Positions 34,446-42,351 of a stretch of DNA of 64,000 bases are shown here, one piece after another. Made by a program: the position numbers and the translations under genes. Every line of letters begins with the position of its first letter. The first letter of the stretch is position 1. The DNA is from Clostridium chrysemydis (GTDB lineage Bacteria > Bacillota > Clostridia > Clostridiales > Clostridiaceae), in assembly GCF_015234215.1 (NCBI RefSeq), contig NZ_JADEKP010000001.1:744001-808000 (forward strand), given 5' to 3'. The notes under the pieces are model-generated. The model was not told the DNA's origin. It saw nothing but the letters and a program-made list of their open reading frames with translations, and ran no database searches.

Positions 34446-35411
34446 ATGAAATTTGTTTTTAAAATTAGAGATAAAGTTTTAAAAGGTGAAAAGATTAGTA
34501 AAGAAGAAGCTAAAAAACTTTACTTTGAAGATTTAGAGGATTTAAAGAATTCTGCAAATATAATACGAGATAAATTTTTAGGGAATTCTATAAATTTGTG
34601 TTCTATAGTTAATGGTAAAAGTGGTAAATGCAAAGAAAATTGTAGCTTTTGCGCTCAATCTATATTTTTTAAAACAGGTGCAAAAGAATATCAAATGCTA
34701 CCTTTTAAAGAGGTATTAAAAGAATTTAAAAGTAACGAATCCCAAGGAGTAAATAGATTTTCTATAGTTACATCTGGAAGAGGGTTAAAAGGAGAAGAGT
34801 TTAATACTATCTTAGATTACTATAAAAAGTTAAAAAGTCTAGGAAATTTAGAACTTTGTGCATCTCATGGAATTATAGATAAAGAATCTTTAAAAATGTT
34901 AAAAAAGGTTGGAGTTAAAAGGTATCATCATAATTTAGAAACTTCAAAAGACTACTTTAAAAATATCTGCATAACACATTCTTTTGAGGAAAGATTAGAA
35001 ACTATAAAATTAGCAAAAGAAGCAGGACTTGAAGTTTGCTCTGGAGGGATAATAGGACTTGGAGAAACGTATTTAGATAGGATAGATTTAGCATTTACCT
35101 TAAGGGATTTAGAAATAAAATCCATACCTATAAATATTCTTATGAAAATAAAAGGAACTCCACTTATAAGTATTAAAGACATAAGTGAAGAGGATATTTT
35201 AAGAACTATAGCTTTATTTAGATTTATAAATCCTAAGGCATCTATAAGACTCGCAGGTGGAAGAAATAGATTAAAAAACTATGGAGAAGAAGCCTTTAAA
35301 AGTGGCGCAAGTGCAACTATTACAGGAAATCTACTAACTACTTGTGGAAATAAAATTAAAGATGATATTAAGCTAATTGAAAAATTGGGATTAAGGGTAG
35401 AAAAATTATGA
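34446..35411 (+). CDS. bioB: Biotin synthase
   Basis: BioB is a radical SAM enzyme that inserts sulfur into dethiobiotin to make biotin. The 321-residue product has CKENCSFCAQS (CX3CX2C, 4Fe-4S site) near residue 59 and the conserved YHHNLETS, CSGGIIGLGE and RLAGGRNRL blocks, which hold ligands of the auxiliary 2Fe-2S cluster. The earlier biotin genes bioF, bioA and bioD are absent here. With bioY in the same operon, uptake of dethiobiotin or biotin is suggested. Confidence 0.95.
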   Translation: MKFVFKIRDKVLKGEKISKEEAKKLYFEDLEDLKNSANIIRDKFLGNSINLCSIVNGKSGKCKENCSFCAQSIFFKTGAKEYQMLPFKEVLKEFKSNESQGVNRFSIVTSGRGLKGEEFNTILDYYKKLKSLGNLELCASHGIIDKESLKMLKKVGVKRYHHNLETSKDYFKNICITHSFEERLETIKLAKEAGLEVCSGGIIGLGETYLDRIDLAFTLRDLEIKSIPINILMKIKGTPLISIKDISEEDILRTIALFRFINPKASIRLAGGRNRLKNYGEEAFKSGASATITGNLLTTCGNKIKDDIKLIEKLGLRVEKL

Positions 35412-35412
35412 A

Positions 35413-35441
35413 AAGGTGCTAGTACAAAATACTAGCACCTT
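35413..35441. terminator. 12-bp hairpin after bioB
   Basis: AAGGTGCTAGTA and TACTAGCACCTT are perfect inverted copies with a five-base loop. There is no T tract on the plus strand; on the minus strand it is followed by TTTTC. It may stabilise ends or act as a weak terminator. Confidence 0.6.
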
Positions 35442-35514
35442 AATTACATCTATATAGACGTAACTTAACACTGAAATAAAATTATAATATATTTATTTTA
35501 GAATGTAAATAAAG

Positions 35515-36069
35515 TTAATCATTTAAATCTGGTTTGTACTTTTTAGGCAAGCTTTTTATTAAGAAATAAACAATTAAGCATGAACCAATTTTATCGATTA
35601 AATTATTAAAAACCTTTGGTAAAAATGATGATAAAAATAAGCTGTTACCTGTTTCCCTAAGCCAAAGGAATACGAAATCAAGTCCAGTTCCTGTTAATCC
35701 TCCGTAAACCCAAATTCCAATTGGAGTTCCTATAAGCGGACAAACTATACTTAAAATTAATCCTGTAATTAATGCACTTACAAAAGTAAATTTGAATTTC
35801 TTTGCTATAAATCCTACGATTAATCCAACAGCTATGCTTACAATCATAAAGGGTACATCTTTTGGATTTATTAAAATACCTGTTACTATGTTTGTTAAAC
35901 CTCCAACCATAGCACCATATAAAGGACCATAATAAACTGCTATAAAGATTGTCCCAAGTACGTCTAAATAAAATGGTAGCTTTAAGGTACTAGTTATAGT
36001 TCCAAGAACTATATTTAAAGCTATAGCTATTGCAGAAAGTACGATTATTCTTGTTTTATTAGTTTTCAT
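35515..36069 (-). CDS. ECF transporter S component, CD3073-like
   Basis: The 184-residue membrane protein has five or six helices and the ECF S-component style N-terminus (RIIVLSAIAIALNIVLG), followed by LPFYLDVLGTIFIAVYYGPLYGAMVGGLTN, the typical family loop. ATG 36069 follows TGGAGGT; ATG 36096 is upstream of that site. It is divergent from a TudS-like desulfidase gene 92 bp away. This pairing also occurs in Clostridioides difficile (CD3072/CD3073), which suggests that the imported substrate is a sulfur-containing compound. It must share an ECF module encoded elsewhere. Confidence 0.75.
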   Translation of the reverse strand: MKTNKTRIIVLSAIAIALNIVLGTITSTLKLPFYLDVLGTIFIAVYYGPLYGAMVGGLTNIVTGILINPKDVPFMIVSIAVGLIVGFIAKKFKFTFVSALITGLILSIVCPLIGTPIGIWVYGGLTGTGLDFVFLWLRETGNSLFLSSFLPKVFNNLIDKIGSCLIVYFLIKSLPKKYKPDLND

Positions 36070-36161
36070 AAATAAACCTCCATATAATAATGTCATTTGA
36101 AATTATACCAGTAATGCTATAAAATTGGAAATAATAATTAAAATATGGAATAGGTGATTTT

Positions 36162-36644
36162 GTGAAAAGAGAAAAAGAATTAGTAATTGTAAGTCATTGT
36201 ATATTAAACCAAAATAGTGTTGTGCTTCCTCTTGCAAGAAGTAGAGGGGCATTCCCTTTTGTTAAAGAAATAATAGATAGTGGGGTTGGGATAATACAAC
36301 TTAAATGCCCAGAATTTAATTTTCTTGGCCTTTCTAGAGAGGGCATGACAAAAGAGGAATATGATACTAAAGAATATAGAGAAATATGTAAAAGTATAGC
36401 AAAAGATATTTTAGCTGAGGCTTTAACATATATAAAGCACGGATATAAAATTAAAGGAATTATAGGAATAAATGAAAGTCCAACTTGTAGCATTACAGGG
36501 AATAGAGGAATCCTTATGGAAGAGGTATTTAATTATTTTAGTGAAAATAACATAGAACTTAAATTTTTAGAAGTCTCTACATCTTATGAAGAGGAAAATG
36601 AGGATAAAGAAGTAATAGATAATTTAAATAAGATGCTCTCTTAG
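36162..36644 (+). CDS. TudS-related putative desulfidase, CD3072-like
   Basis: The 160-residue protein is close to the DUF523/TudS group, 4Fe-4S enzymes that remove sulfur from thiouracil-type bases. The expected Cys ligands are present: VSHCILNQNS near residue 13, LKCPEFNF near residue 46, and NESPTCSITGNRG near residue 107. GTG 36162 follows TAGGTGAT. It lies divergent to an ECF S component, a pair that could take up and desulfurise a thiolated base or analogue. The substrate is inference. Confidence 0.72.
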   Translation: MKREKELVIVSHCILNQNSVVLPLARSRGAFPFVKEIIDSGVGIIQLKCPEFNFLGLSREGMTKEEYDTKEYREICKSIAKDILAEALTYIKHGYKIKGIIGINESPTCSITGNRGILMEEVFNYFSENNIELKFLEVSTSYEEENEDKEVIDNLNKMLS

Positions 36645-36737
36645 TTAATTTAAAAAAAGTTAACTTAAGATGAAGGGTAAATTATTTTTAGTTGGTGTAT
36701 AATATATGTAAAGTGTTAACGTTTAGGAGGAATTTTT

Positions 36738-37964
36738 ATGAAAAAAGTAGATGAAAGATTTTTAGAGTATGTAAAAATAGATACTAAATCTAACGAAGAC
36801 AGTCAAACTGTTCCTAGTACTACAGGACAATTAGAACTTGGGAAAATATTAGTTAAGGAACTTTTAGAAATAGGAATGACAGAAGTTTCTATTGACGATA
36901 AGGGATATGTTTATGCAAGCCTTAAAGGAAATATAGAGAAGGATGTTCCAAAGATCGGGTTTATATCACATATGGATACAGCACCAGATATGAGCGGAAA
37001 AGATATTAAACCGCAAATCATTAAAAACTATGACGGAAATACTATAGTTTTAAATAAAGATTTAAATATCCAATTAAATCCTAAAGAATTCCCTGAATTA
37101 AAAGACTATATAGGAAAAACATTAATAACTACTGATGGGACAACTCTTTTAGGGGCTGATGATAAAGCGGGTGTTTCTGAAATAATTACAGCTATGGAAT
37201 ACTTAATAAACCACCCTGAAATAAAGCACGGTGATATTAAGGTTGGATTCACTCCAGATGAAGAAATAGGAAGAGGTGCTGACTTTTTCGATGTTAAAAA
37301 GTTTGGAGCAGACTTTGCTTACACTTTAGATGGTGGAACTATAGGAGAACTTGAATATGAAAACTTTAATGCAGCAGGTGCAAAAATAACTATAAAAGGA
37401 AGAAACGTTCATCCAGGTAGTGCTAAAAATAAAATGATTAATTCTATGATGGTTGCAAATGAATTTATTGATTTACTTCCAAAAGATGAAGTACCTGAAA
37501 AAACTGAAAAGTATGAAGGATTTAATCATTTAGTTGGAATAACTGGAACAGTTGAAGAAACTAAAATGGAATTTATAATTAGAGATTTCTTTAGTGACAA
37601 ATTTGATGAAAAGAAAGAACAATTCATAAATGCTAAAAATGAATTAAATAGAATTTATGGAGAAGGAACAGTTATAGTTGAAATAACAGAACAATACAGA
37701 AATATGAAAGAAATGGTTGAACCTGTAATTCATATAGTTAAAACAGCAGAAAAAGCTATGGAAATGGCAGGGGTAAATGCTACTATTAAACCTATAAGAG
37801 GTGGTACTGATGGTGCAAGGCTTTCATTTATGGGCTTACCTACTCCAAATATTTTTACAGGTGGGGAAAACTTCCACGGTAGATACGAATATGTTGTAAT
37901 AGAATCTATGGAAAAAGCTGTAGAAACAATACTTAATATAATAAAAATTTATGCAGATAAATAG
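36738..37964 (+). CDS. pepT: Peptidase T (tripeptidase)
   Basis: PepT removes the N-terminal residue from tripeptides in the cytosol using two zinc ions. The 408-residue M20B peptidase shows FISHMDTAPD (metal His and Asp), LLGADDKAGVSEI, FTPDEEIGRGADFFD with the catalytic Glu pair, YTLDGGTIGELEYE, and PIRGGTDGARLSFMGLPTPNIFTGG near the C-terminus. It has an AGGAGG ribosome site, is monocistronic and ends in a strong terminator. Confidence 0.96.
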   Translation: MKKVDERFLEYVKIDTKSNEDSQTVPSTTGQLELGKILVKELLEIGMTEVSIDDKGYVYASLKGNIEKDVPKIGFISHMDTAPDMSGKDIKPQIIKNYDGNTIVLNKDLNIQLNPKEFPELKDYIGKTLITTDGTTLLGADDKAGVSEIITAMEYLINHPEIKHGDIKVGFTPDEEIGRGADFFDVKKFGADFAYTLDGGTIGELEYENFNAAGAKITIKGRNVHPGSAKNKMINSMMVANEFIDLLPKDEVPEKTEKYEGFNHLVGITGTVEETKMEFIIRDFFSDKFDEKKEQFINAKNELNRIYGEGTVIVEITEQYRNMKEMVEPVIHIVKTAEKAMEMAGVNATIKPIRGGTDGARLSFMGLPTPNIFTGGENFHGRYEYVVIESMEKAVETILNIIKIYADK

Positions 37965-37970
37965 TTTTAT

Positions 37971-37999
37971 AGAGTAAGCGATAAGCTTACTCTTTTTTT
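37971..37999 (+). terminator. Terminator of pepT
   Basis: AGAGTAAGC and GCTTACTCT form a 9-bp stem with a five-base loop, followed by Ts. Confidence 0.9.
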
Positions 38000-38074
38000 A
38001 TATACAAAATTAAAAATCATTTTAATTAAATATGTAGTATACTTGTTTATATAATAAATCTAGGAGAAAAATAA

Positions 38075-39019
38075 ATGATATTTAATAAATACAATAAAGA
38101 GGAAAATTTATATATATTAAATTATCCTGAAAATGAAGAAGAACTTTGTGCTTTAGAGTGTAGAGTTTTATTTAATAAAGAAGCAAAGGGGAAATACCTA
38201 TTTTCAAATTATAATTTCGATGCTTCAAATAGCCCTTTTATTAAAAGTGCTTTAAGAATTAAAGTATTTAAAAATTCTTTAGAAGAAGTTATAGAAGAAA
38301 TAAAAGAAAAAAATATATCTTATGAAAATTTTAAAGTTATTTATCTAAGACTTGAAGACTGTGATATATCGTATAAAGAAAGACTAGATAGTGTTTATAA
38401 AGTAGGTACTGCTGTAAATGGCATAGCAAATATTAAAAACCCAAGTATTACTTTAGGACTTGTAAAGGTTCAAAACTATTGGATCTTTGGAGAATTTGAT
38501 AAAAACAATTGCCTTTGGCATATTCACGATAAAAAGCCAAAGTCTTATTCAAATTCTTTAAGCTTTAGAGTAGCAAAATCACTTATTAATATTGGAATTG
38601 GAAGAGATAGGAGTTTAAAAGTTATTGACCCTTGCTGCGGAGTTGGAACTGTTATACTTGAAGGTCTTTTTATGGGGGTAGATATCGAAGGGGTTGAGAT
38701 CAAACCTCAAATAGCAAGTGATTGCAAAAGAAATTTAGAATTTTTTAATTATAAAGATGTTATTACAAAAGGAAATATAAAAGATATTGAAAAAGTCTAT
38801 GATGTTTCAATTATAGATATACCTTATGGAGTATTTACACCTACAACAAAAGAAGAACAAGAACTAATTATAAATAGTGCAAGAAAAATATCTAAAAAAT
38901 TAATATTAATATCTTTTGAAAATATGGATGAGATGCTGCATCAGGCAGGGTTTAAAGTAGAGGATAGCGCATCTTTTTCTAAAGGGAACTTTATAAGATA
39001 TATAAGTGTATGTATATAA
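38075..39019 (+). CDS. TRM11/THUMP-type RNA methyltransferase-like protein
   Basis: The 314-residue protein ends in a Rossmann methyltransferase domain with VIDPCCGVGTVILEGLFMG near residue 189 (SAM loop) and IIDIPYGVFTP near residue 247 (a DPPYG-like motif in which the second residue is Ile). This pairing is typical of enzymes that methylate exocyclic amino groups of guanine in tRNA (Trm11, TrmG10, UPF0020 group). The N-terminal half is divergent and may be a THUMP-like module. The exact target is not known. Confidence 0.72.
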   Translation: MIFNKYNKEENLYILNYPENEEELCALECRVLFNKEAKGKYLFSNYNFDASNSPFIKSALRIKVFKNSLEEVIEEIKEKNISYENFKVIYLRLEDCDISYKERLDSVYKVGTAVNGIANIKNPSITLGLVKVQNYWIFGEFDKNNCLWHIHDKKPKSYSNSLSFRVAKSLINIGIGRDRSLKVIDPCCGVGTVILEGLFMGVDIEGVEIKPQIASDCKRNLEFFNYKDVITKGNIKDIEKVYDVSIIDIPYGVFTPTTKEEQELIINSARKISKKLILISFENMDEMLHQAGFKVEDSASFSKGNFIRYISVCI

Positions 39020-39049
39020 AAAAAGTAGAACGAAATGTTCTACTTTTTT
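39018..39049. terminator. Bidirectional terminator before the ferredoxin gene
   Basis: GTAGAAC and GTTCTAC form a stem with a GAAAT loop, flanked by A7 on the left and T6 on the right. Confidence 0.85.
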
Positions 39050-39254
39050 AGTCTTCTTCTATATATATAGATGAAGTAGGACAGTTTTCTTCAGCGTATC
39101 TTACTGCCTCTTCATATTGAGCTGGTATTTCACCTTCCATAGGAACAGATTTTTCTACATCTGGCGCAATTTCTACTATTTTAAAAACCTTTTTACATGC
39201 ACTGTGACAAAACTCACAACCTATGCATGATTCGTGGTCAACTGTAACTCTCAT
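39048..39254 (-). CDS. 4Fe-4S ferredoxin
   Basis: The 68-residue ferredoxin has CIGCEFCHSAC (residues 10-20) and a distant ENCPTSSI Cys (about residue 59), which fits a single 4Fe-4S cluster; the extra Cys at residue 20 could be a second-cluster remnant or form a disulfide. The middle is acidic (EIAPDVEKSVPMEGEIPAQYEEAV), as in other clostridial and Desulfovibrio-type ferredoxins. AGGAGGT precedes ATG 39254. It is a single-gene unit; partners are not evident. Confidence 0.92.
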   Translation of the reverse strand: MRVTVDHESCIGCEFCHSACKKVFKIVEIAPDVEKSVPMEGEIPAQYEEAVRYAEENCPTSSIYIEED

Positions 39255-39416
39255 TAATAAAACCTCCTATAAAAATCTTTAATTTAATTATGAGCGAAAT
39301 AGTCGGAATTTTCAAGTGCAAAATAAAAAAAATGTAAAATTGGAAGAATTTTATCTATAAATTATATTACAATTTAATTCACTATTATATTTTTATAAAG
39401 CTATTTAATATTAATT

Positions 39417-39450
39417 AAAATACATAAAAAAGAAATTTTTAATGTATTTT
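39417..39450 (+). repeat. Long inverted repeat in the -35 region of the tandem-paralogue operon
   Basis: AAAATACAT and ATGTATTTT flank AAAAA and TTTTT with one A/A mismatch, giving a 14-bp interrupted stem with a four-base loop. An extended -10 (TGATATAAT at 39455-39463) lies five bases further, so the repeat covers the -35 position. It could be an operator for a dimeric or multimeric regulator. Confidence 0.45.
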
Positions 39451-39454
39451 CTGG

Positions 39455-39463
39455 TGATATAAT
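39455..39463 (+). promoter_or_regulatory. Extended -10 promoter of the first tandem paralogue
   Basis: TGATATAAT matches TGnTATAAT exactly and lies 42 bp upstream of the start codon. Confidence 0.5.
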
Positions 39464-39505
39464 TTATTACTATAAGGGGATTAAATTATATGGGGAGGGT
39501 AAAAT

Positions 39506-40006
39506 ATGATAGTTAAAAGTGTATTTGATTGCAATTTATATGGTACAGATGAAAAAAATATAGAAAACACAATAGATGAAAAGCTAATAAGTTATAAAGT
39601 GTTAGAGCTTAATAATACAGACAGAAGCATTTTAAAAAAAATATATGGACTTGGGCTTGAAGGAATAAGTATTATTATTGATAGTCCTGAGAGAATTAAG
39701 GGGATCTCTAAGGATATTGAGTTTGTAAATGATTTAATAGATTATAATTGTTTATTTATTTTAAATATAGATAGTTTAAAGGGTAAAAACGGGACTGAGG
39801 CAAAAAAAGTAGCTAAAAAACTAATAAAAAATAATATATATAATTTTGTTTATACAAATAATACTTCAAATAGAAATGTAAAAAGCATTATTGATAAATG
39901 TAGTGAACTTGAAGAGATATCAATAAATAGTGCAAATTCGCTTTATAATGGTGAGCAAGTTGACTTTCATGGTAGGAAAATTAAAAAAAGTTTCTTTGGA
40001 TTATAG
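39506..40006 (+). CDS. Unknown protein, tandem paralogue 1
   Basis: The 166-residue protein has no signal peptide, membrane helix or family I recognise. It shares a core with the next gene: TDRSILKKIYGLGLEG, SPERIKGI, IDYNCLFILNIDSLKG, and KKLIKNNIYNFVY. Alternating hydrophobic strands (ISIIIDS, CLFILNID) and helices suggest an alpha/beta fold, perhaps ASKHA- or PIN-like, but I cannot support either. It starts at ATG 39506 after GGGGAGGG and ends 66 bp before its paralogue. Confidence 0.6.
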   Translation: MIVKSVFDCNLYGTDEKNIENTIDEKLISYKVLELNNTDRSILKKIYGLGLEGISIIIDSPERIKGISKDIEFVNDLIDYNCLFILNIDSLKGKNGTEAKKVAKKLIKNNIYNFVYTNNTSNRNVKSIIDKCSELEEISINSANSLYNGEQVDFHGRKIKKSFFGL

Positions 40007-40030
40007 ATATTTGTAAACACTTAAGCATAT

Positions 40031-40068
40031 AAATAGCCTATAAATTATAAGTTAGGAGGCTGTTTTTT
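40031..40068 (+). promoter_or_regulatory. Hairpin between the tandem paralogues that overlaps the ribosome site
   Basis: AAATAGCCT (40031-40039) pairs with AGGCTGTTT (40057-40065, one wobble), and T6 follows at 40063-40068. Half of AGGAGG (40054-40059) lies in the stem. It could act as a terminator and also mask the ribosome site of paralogue 2. Confidence 0.5.
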
Positions 40069-40072
40069 AAAA

Positions 40073-40579
40073 GTGTTAGATATTCACGATATATTAGAAG
40101 AAAAGATTTATTATGAAGGTGAGAACATAAATAAATATGAAGAGGTAATAACTTCATCTAGTTATAAAATAGTTGAAATAACATTATGGGATAGAAGTAT
40201 ATTTAAGAAGTTATATGATATTCAATTAAATGGGTTTATACCAATAATAAAATATCCTGAAAAAATTAAAGAAATCAAAAATAATCCTAATATTATTAAT
40301 CATTTCATTGATTCTAATTGTTTATTTCTTCTTGATGTTAAAAGCATAAACGGAAGGCTTGGTGCAACAACTAAAAGAATTGCAAATGGATTTTTAAAGC
40401 ATAACCTTTATAATTTTATAAGTTATGAAGAAGATGACTCTTCATATAAAAATATCTTTGAAAATTATAATAATTCTAAAGATATTTTTAAAGAAAGTTT
40501 TGAAAAACTTATAAAAAATGAGAATATAGATTTTTTAGGAGTTAAAACGAGTTATAAAAGATTATGGAGATTTTTATAA
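40073..40579 (+). CDS. Unknown protein, tandem paralogue 2
   Basis: The 168-residue protein aligns with the previous one in its core: LWDRSIFKKLYDIQLNG, YPEKIKEI, IDSNCLFLLDVKSINGR and FLKHNLYNFIS. Identity is moderate, so the duplication is old and both copies have been kept. GTG 40073 is used; AGGAGG lies 13 bases upstream, longer than usual, and is partly buried in a hairpin. A terminator follows, and the RelA/SpoT-domain gene is next. The role is unknown. Confidence 0.58.
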   Translation: MLDIHDILEEKIYYEGENINKYEEVITSSSYKIVEITLWDRSIFKKLYDIQLNGFIPIIKYPEKIKEIKNNPNIINHFIDSNCLFLLDVKSINGRLGATTKRIANGFLKHNLYNFISYEEDDSSYKNIFENYNNSKDIFKESFEKLIKNENIDFLGVKTSYKRLWRFL

Positions 40580-40584
40580 ATTAA

Positions 40585-40608
40585 GCACCCTTTTTAGGGT
40601 GTTTTTTT
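40585..40608 (+). terminator. Terminator of the tandem-paralogue unit
   Basis: GCACCC, TTTTT and AGGGTG form a short GC stem followed by a T run. Confidence 0.85.
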
Positions 40609-40655
40609 ATTAAGGTAAGTGTATAATAATTACAAAAATAAAAGGAGATAAATTT

Positions 40656-41459
40656 ATGAAAAAGAACTTTAATATAGACAGTTTTTATTTAGATTTTCAG
40701 TATACTAAAGAAATAATAAAAAACGAAAATATAGATATAAAGGATTTAAAAGAAATTTTTGACGATTACATAGAAGTAAAAGAGACTTATCAAAATCAAG
40801 CAGATTTTATAGCAAATATTTTTAGATCAAGCGATAATGTTCATTCGGTGAAATCAAGAATTAAAGATGAAGATAGATTAATTGAAAAGATAATTAGAAA
40901 AACAAGAGATAGAAAAGAAAAGTATGGTGAAGATTTTAAATTCACAAAGGATAATTACAAAGAAGAAATAAATGATTTAATTGGAATTAGAGTTATACAT
41001 ATTTTCAAAGATCAATGGAAAGAAATTCATGATGAAATTATTAAAACGTGGAAAGTTATAGAGATAACTGCAAATGTCCGTGATGGAGATAACACAGAAG
41101 TCTTTAATGAACTTGGAATTGAAGTTAGAAGCAGGCAATCTGGCTATAGATCAGTTCATTATTTAGTAGAGTTTTATCCAACTAATAGAAAAGTCATAGC
41201 AGAAATACAAGTTAGAACAATATTTGAAGAAGGATATGGGGAGATTGATCATAGGCTTAGATATTCGCATAGAGAAATACCAGAGATATTAAAATCTAAT
41301 TTATTACTTTTTAATAGGATAGTAGGAAGTGCAGATGAAATGGCATCACTTATTAATGATTTAAGTAAAGAATGGTCAGATAAAGAAATTGGTTATAAAA
41401 ATCTTTTAAGAGAAAAGGATGAGGAGATAATGAATTTAAGAAAATTATTAAATAAATAA
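40656..41459 (+). CDS. RelA/SpoT-domain protein (small alarmone synthetase-like)
   Basis: The 267-residue protein has a central RelA_SpoT synthetase domain: SVKSRIKDEDRLIEKIIRK near residue 68, INDLIGIRVIHIF near residue 107, GYRSVHYLVEF near residue 164, AEIQVRTIFEEGYGEIDHRLRY near residue 183. It lacks the HD hydrolase and regulatory domains of long RSH enzymes and ends in a coiled-coil-like tail. Family members make (p)ppGpp-type alarmones from ATP and GDP/GTP. It appears to share a transcript with the nitroreductase gene 18 bases downstream. Confidence 0.82.
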   Translation: MKKNFNIDSFYLDFQYTKEIIKNENIDIKDLKEIFDDYIEVKETYQNQADFIANIFRSSDNVHSVKSRIKDEDRLIEKIIRKTRDRKEKYGEDFKFTKDNYKEEINDLIGIRVIHIFKDQWKEIHDEIIKTWKVIEITANVRDGDNTEVFNELGIEVRSRQSGYRSVHYLVEFYPTNRKVIAEIQVRTIFEEGYGEIDHRLRYSHREIPEILKSNLLLFNRIVGSADEMASLINDLSKEWSDKEIGYKNLLREKDEEIMNLRKLLNK

Positions 41460-41477
41460 GTTTAGGGGGCTATAAAA

Positions 41478-42239
41478 ATGAATGAGGTTATTAAGTTATT
41501 AAAAAATAGAATGTCACTTAGAAAATATAGTGATGAAAAAATTACTGAAGAAGAATTAGAGTTAATTTTAGAGAGCACATTAAGAGCACCAACTGCAGGA
41601 AATATGATGTTATATTCAATTATTGTAGTAAGAGATGAAAAAAAGAAAGAAGTTCTAAGTAAAACCTGCGATAATCAACCATTTATAAAACATGCAGATA
41701 CTATATTGATATTTTTAGCAGATCTTAGAAGATGGTATGATTTTTATAAGTTTTCTAATGTAGAAGAGTTTTGCAGGGAAAAAGAAATAGAATATAAAAC
41801 TCCAGATGAAGGAGATTTTTTACTTTCAACCCAAGATGCAATAATATCCGCTCAAACATTAGCTATAGTTTGTGAAAGCTTAAATATAGGTTCCTGTTAT
41901 ATAGGGGATATTATTGAAAACTATGAGACTCATAAAGAACTTTTTAATCTTCCAAAGTGGACTGCACCAGTTTGTATGCTTTGCATTGGAAAATATGAAA
42001 ATGATAAAAGGATAATTAAACCGAGATTTAAAAAAGAATATATAGTTTTTAATGAAGAATATAAAAGATTAGATGATAAAGAGTTAAAAGATATGTTCAA
42101 AGATAAAAATATAAGTGAAAATAATATTTATGGTGCTAAAAATTTCGGACAGTTTAACTATGCTAGGAAAACGGGTGTAAATTTTTCCAAAGAAATGGGA
42201 CGTTCTGTAAGAAGTATGATTAAAGAATGGAATAGTTGA
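41478..42239 (+). CDS. Nitroreductase-family flavoprotein
   Basis: The 253-residue protein has the FMN-binding start of the family (MSLRKYSDEKITEEELELIL, then RAPTAGNMMLYSIIVV) and the later SAQTLAIVCESLNIGSCYIG loop, with CMLCIGKYE near the C-terminal third. It is an NAD(P)H-dependent oxidoreductase by family; the natural acceptor is not known. A GGGGGCT site lies upstream of ATG 41478. A tail of about 70 residues beyond the core is longer than in minimal members, as in NfsA-like types. Confidence 0.8.
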   Translation: MNEVIKLLKNRMSLRKYSDEKITEEELELILESTLRAPTAGNMMLYSIIVVRDEKKKEVLSKTCDNQPFIKHADTILIFLADLRRWYDFYKFSNVEEFCREKEIEYKTPDEGDFLLSTQDAIISAQTLAIVCESLNIGSCYIGDIIENYETHKELFNLPKWTAPVCMLCIGKYENDKRIIKPRFKKEYIVFNEEYKRLDDKELKDMFKDKNISENNIYGAKNFGQFNYARKTGVNFSKEMGRSVRSMIKEWNS

Positions 42240-42351
42240 AGATTAATTTAATAAATCTTTAAAAATAAATTAAATATACTATGTATAAATAGATATCTTT
42301 ATTTAAAATACGTATAATGTTATGTATTAAAAAGAATTGGGGATGGAAAAA

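Noticed and set aside
34446-35411. BioB as a different radical SAM enzyme (HydE/ThiH)
   Set aside because: CKENCSFCAQS, YHHNLETS and RLAGGRNRL, plus the bioY neighbour, fit biotin synthase better.
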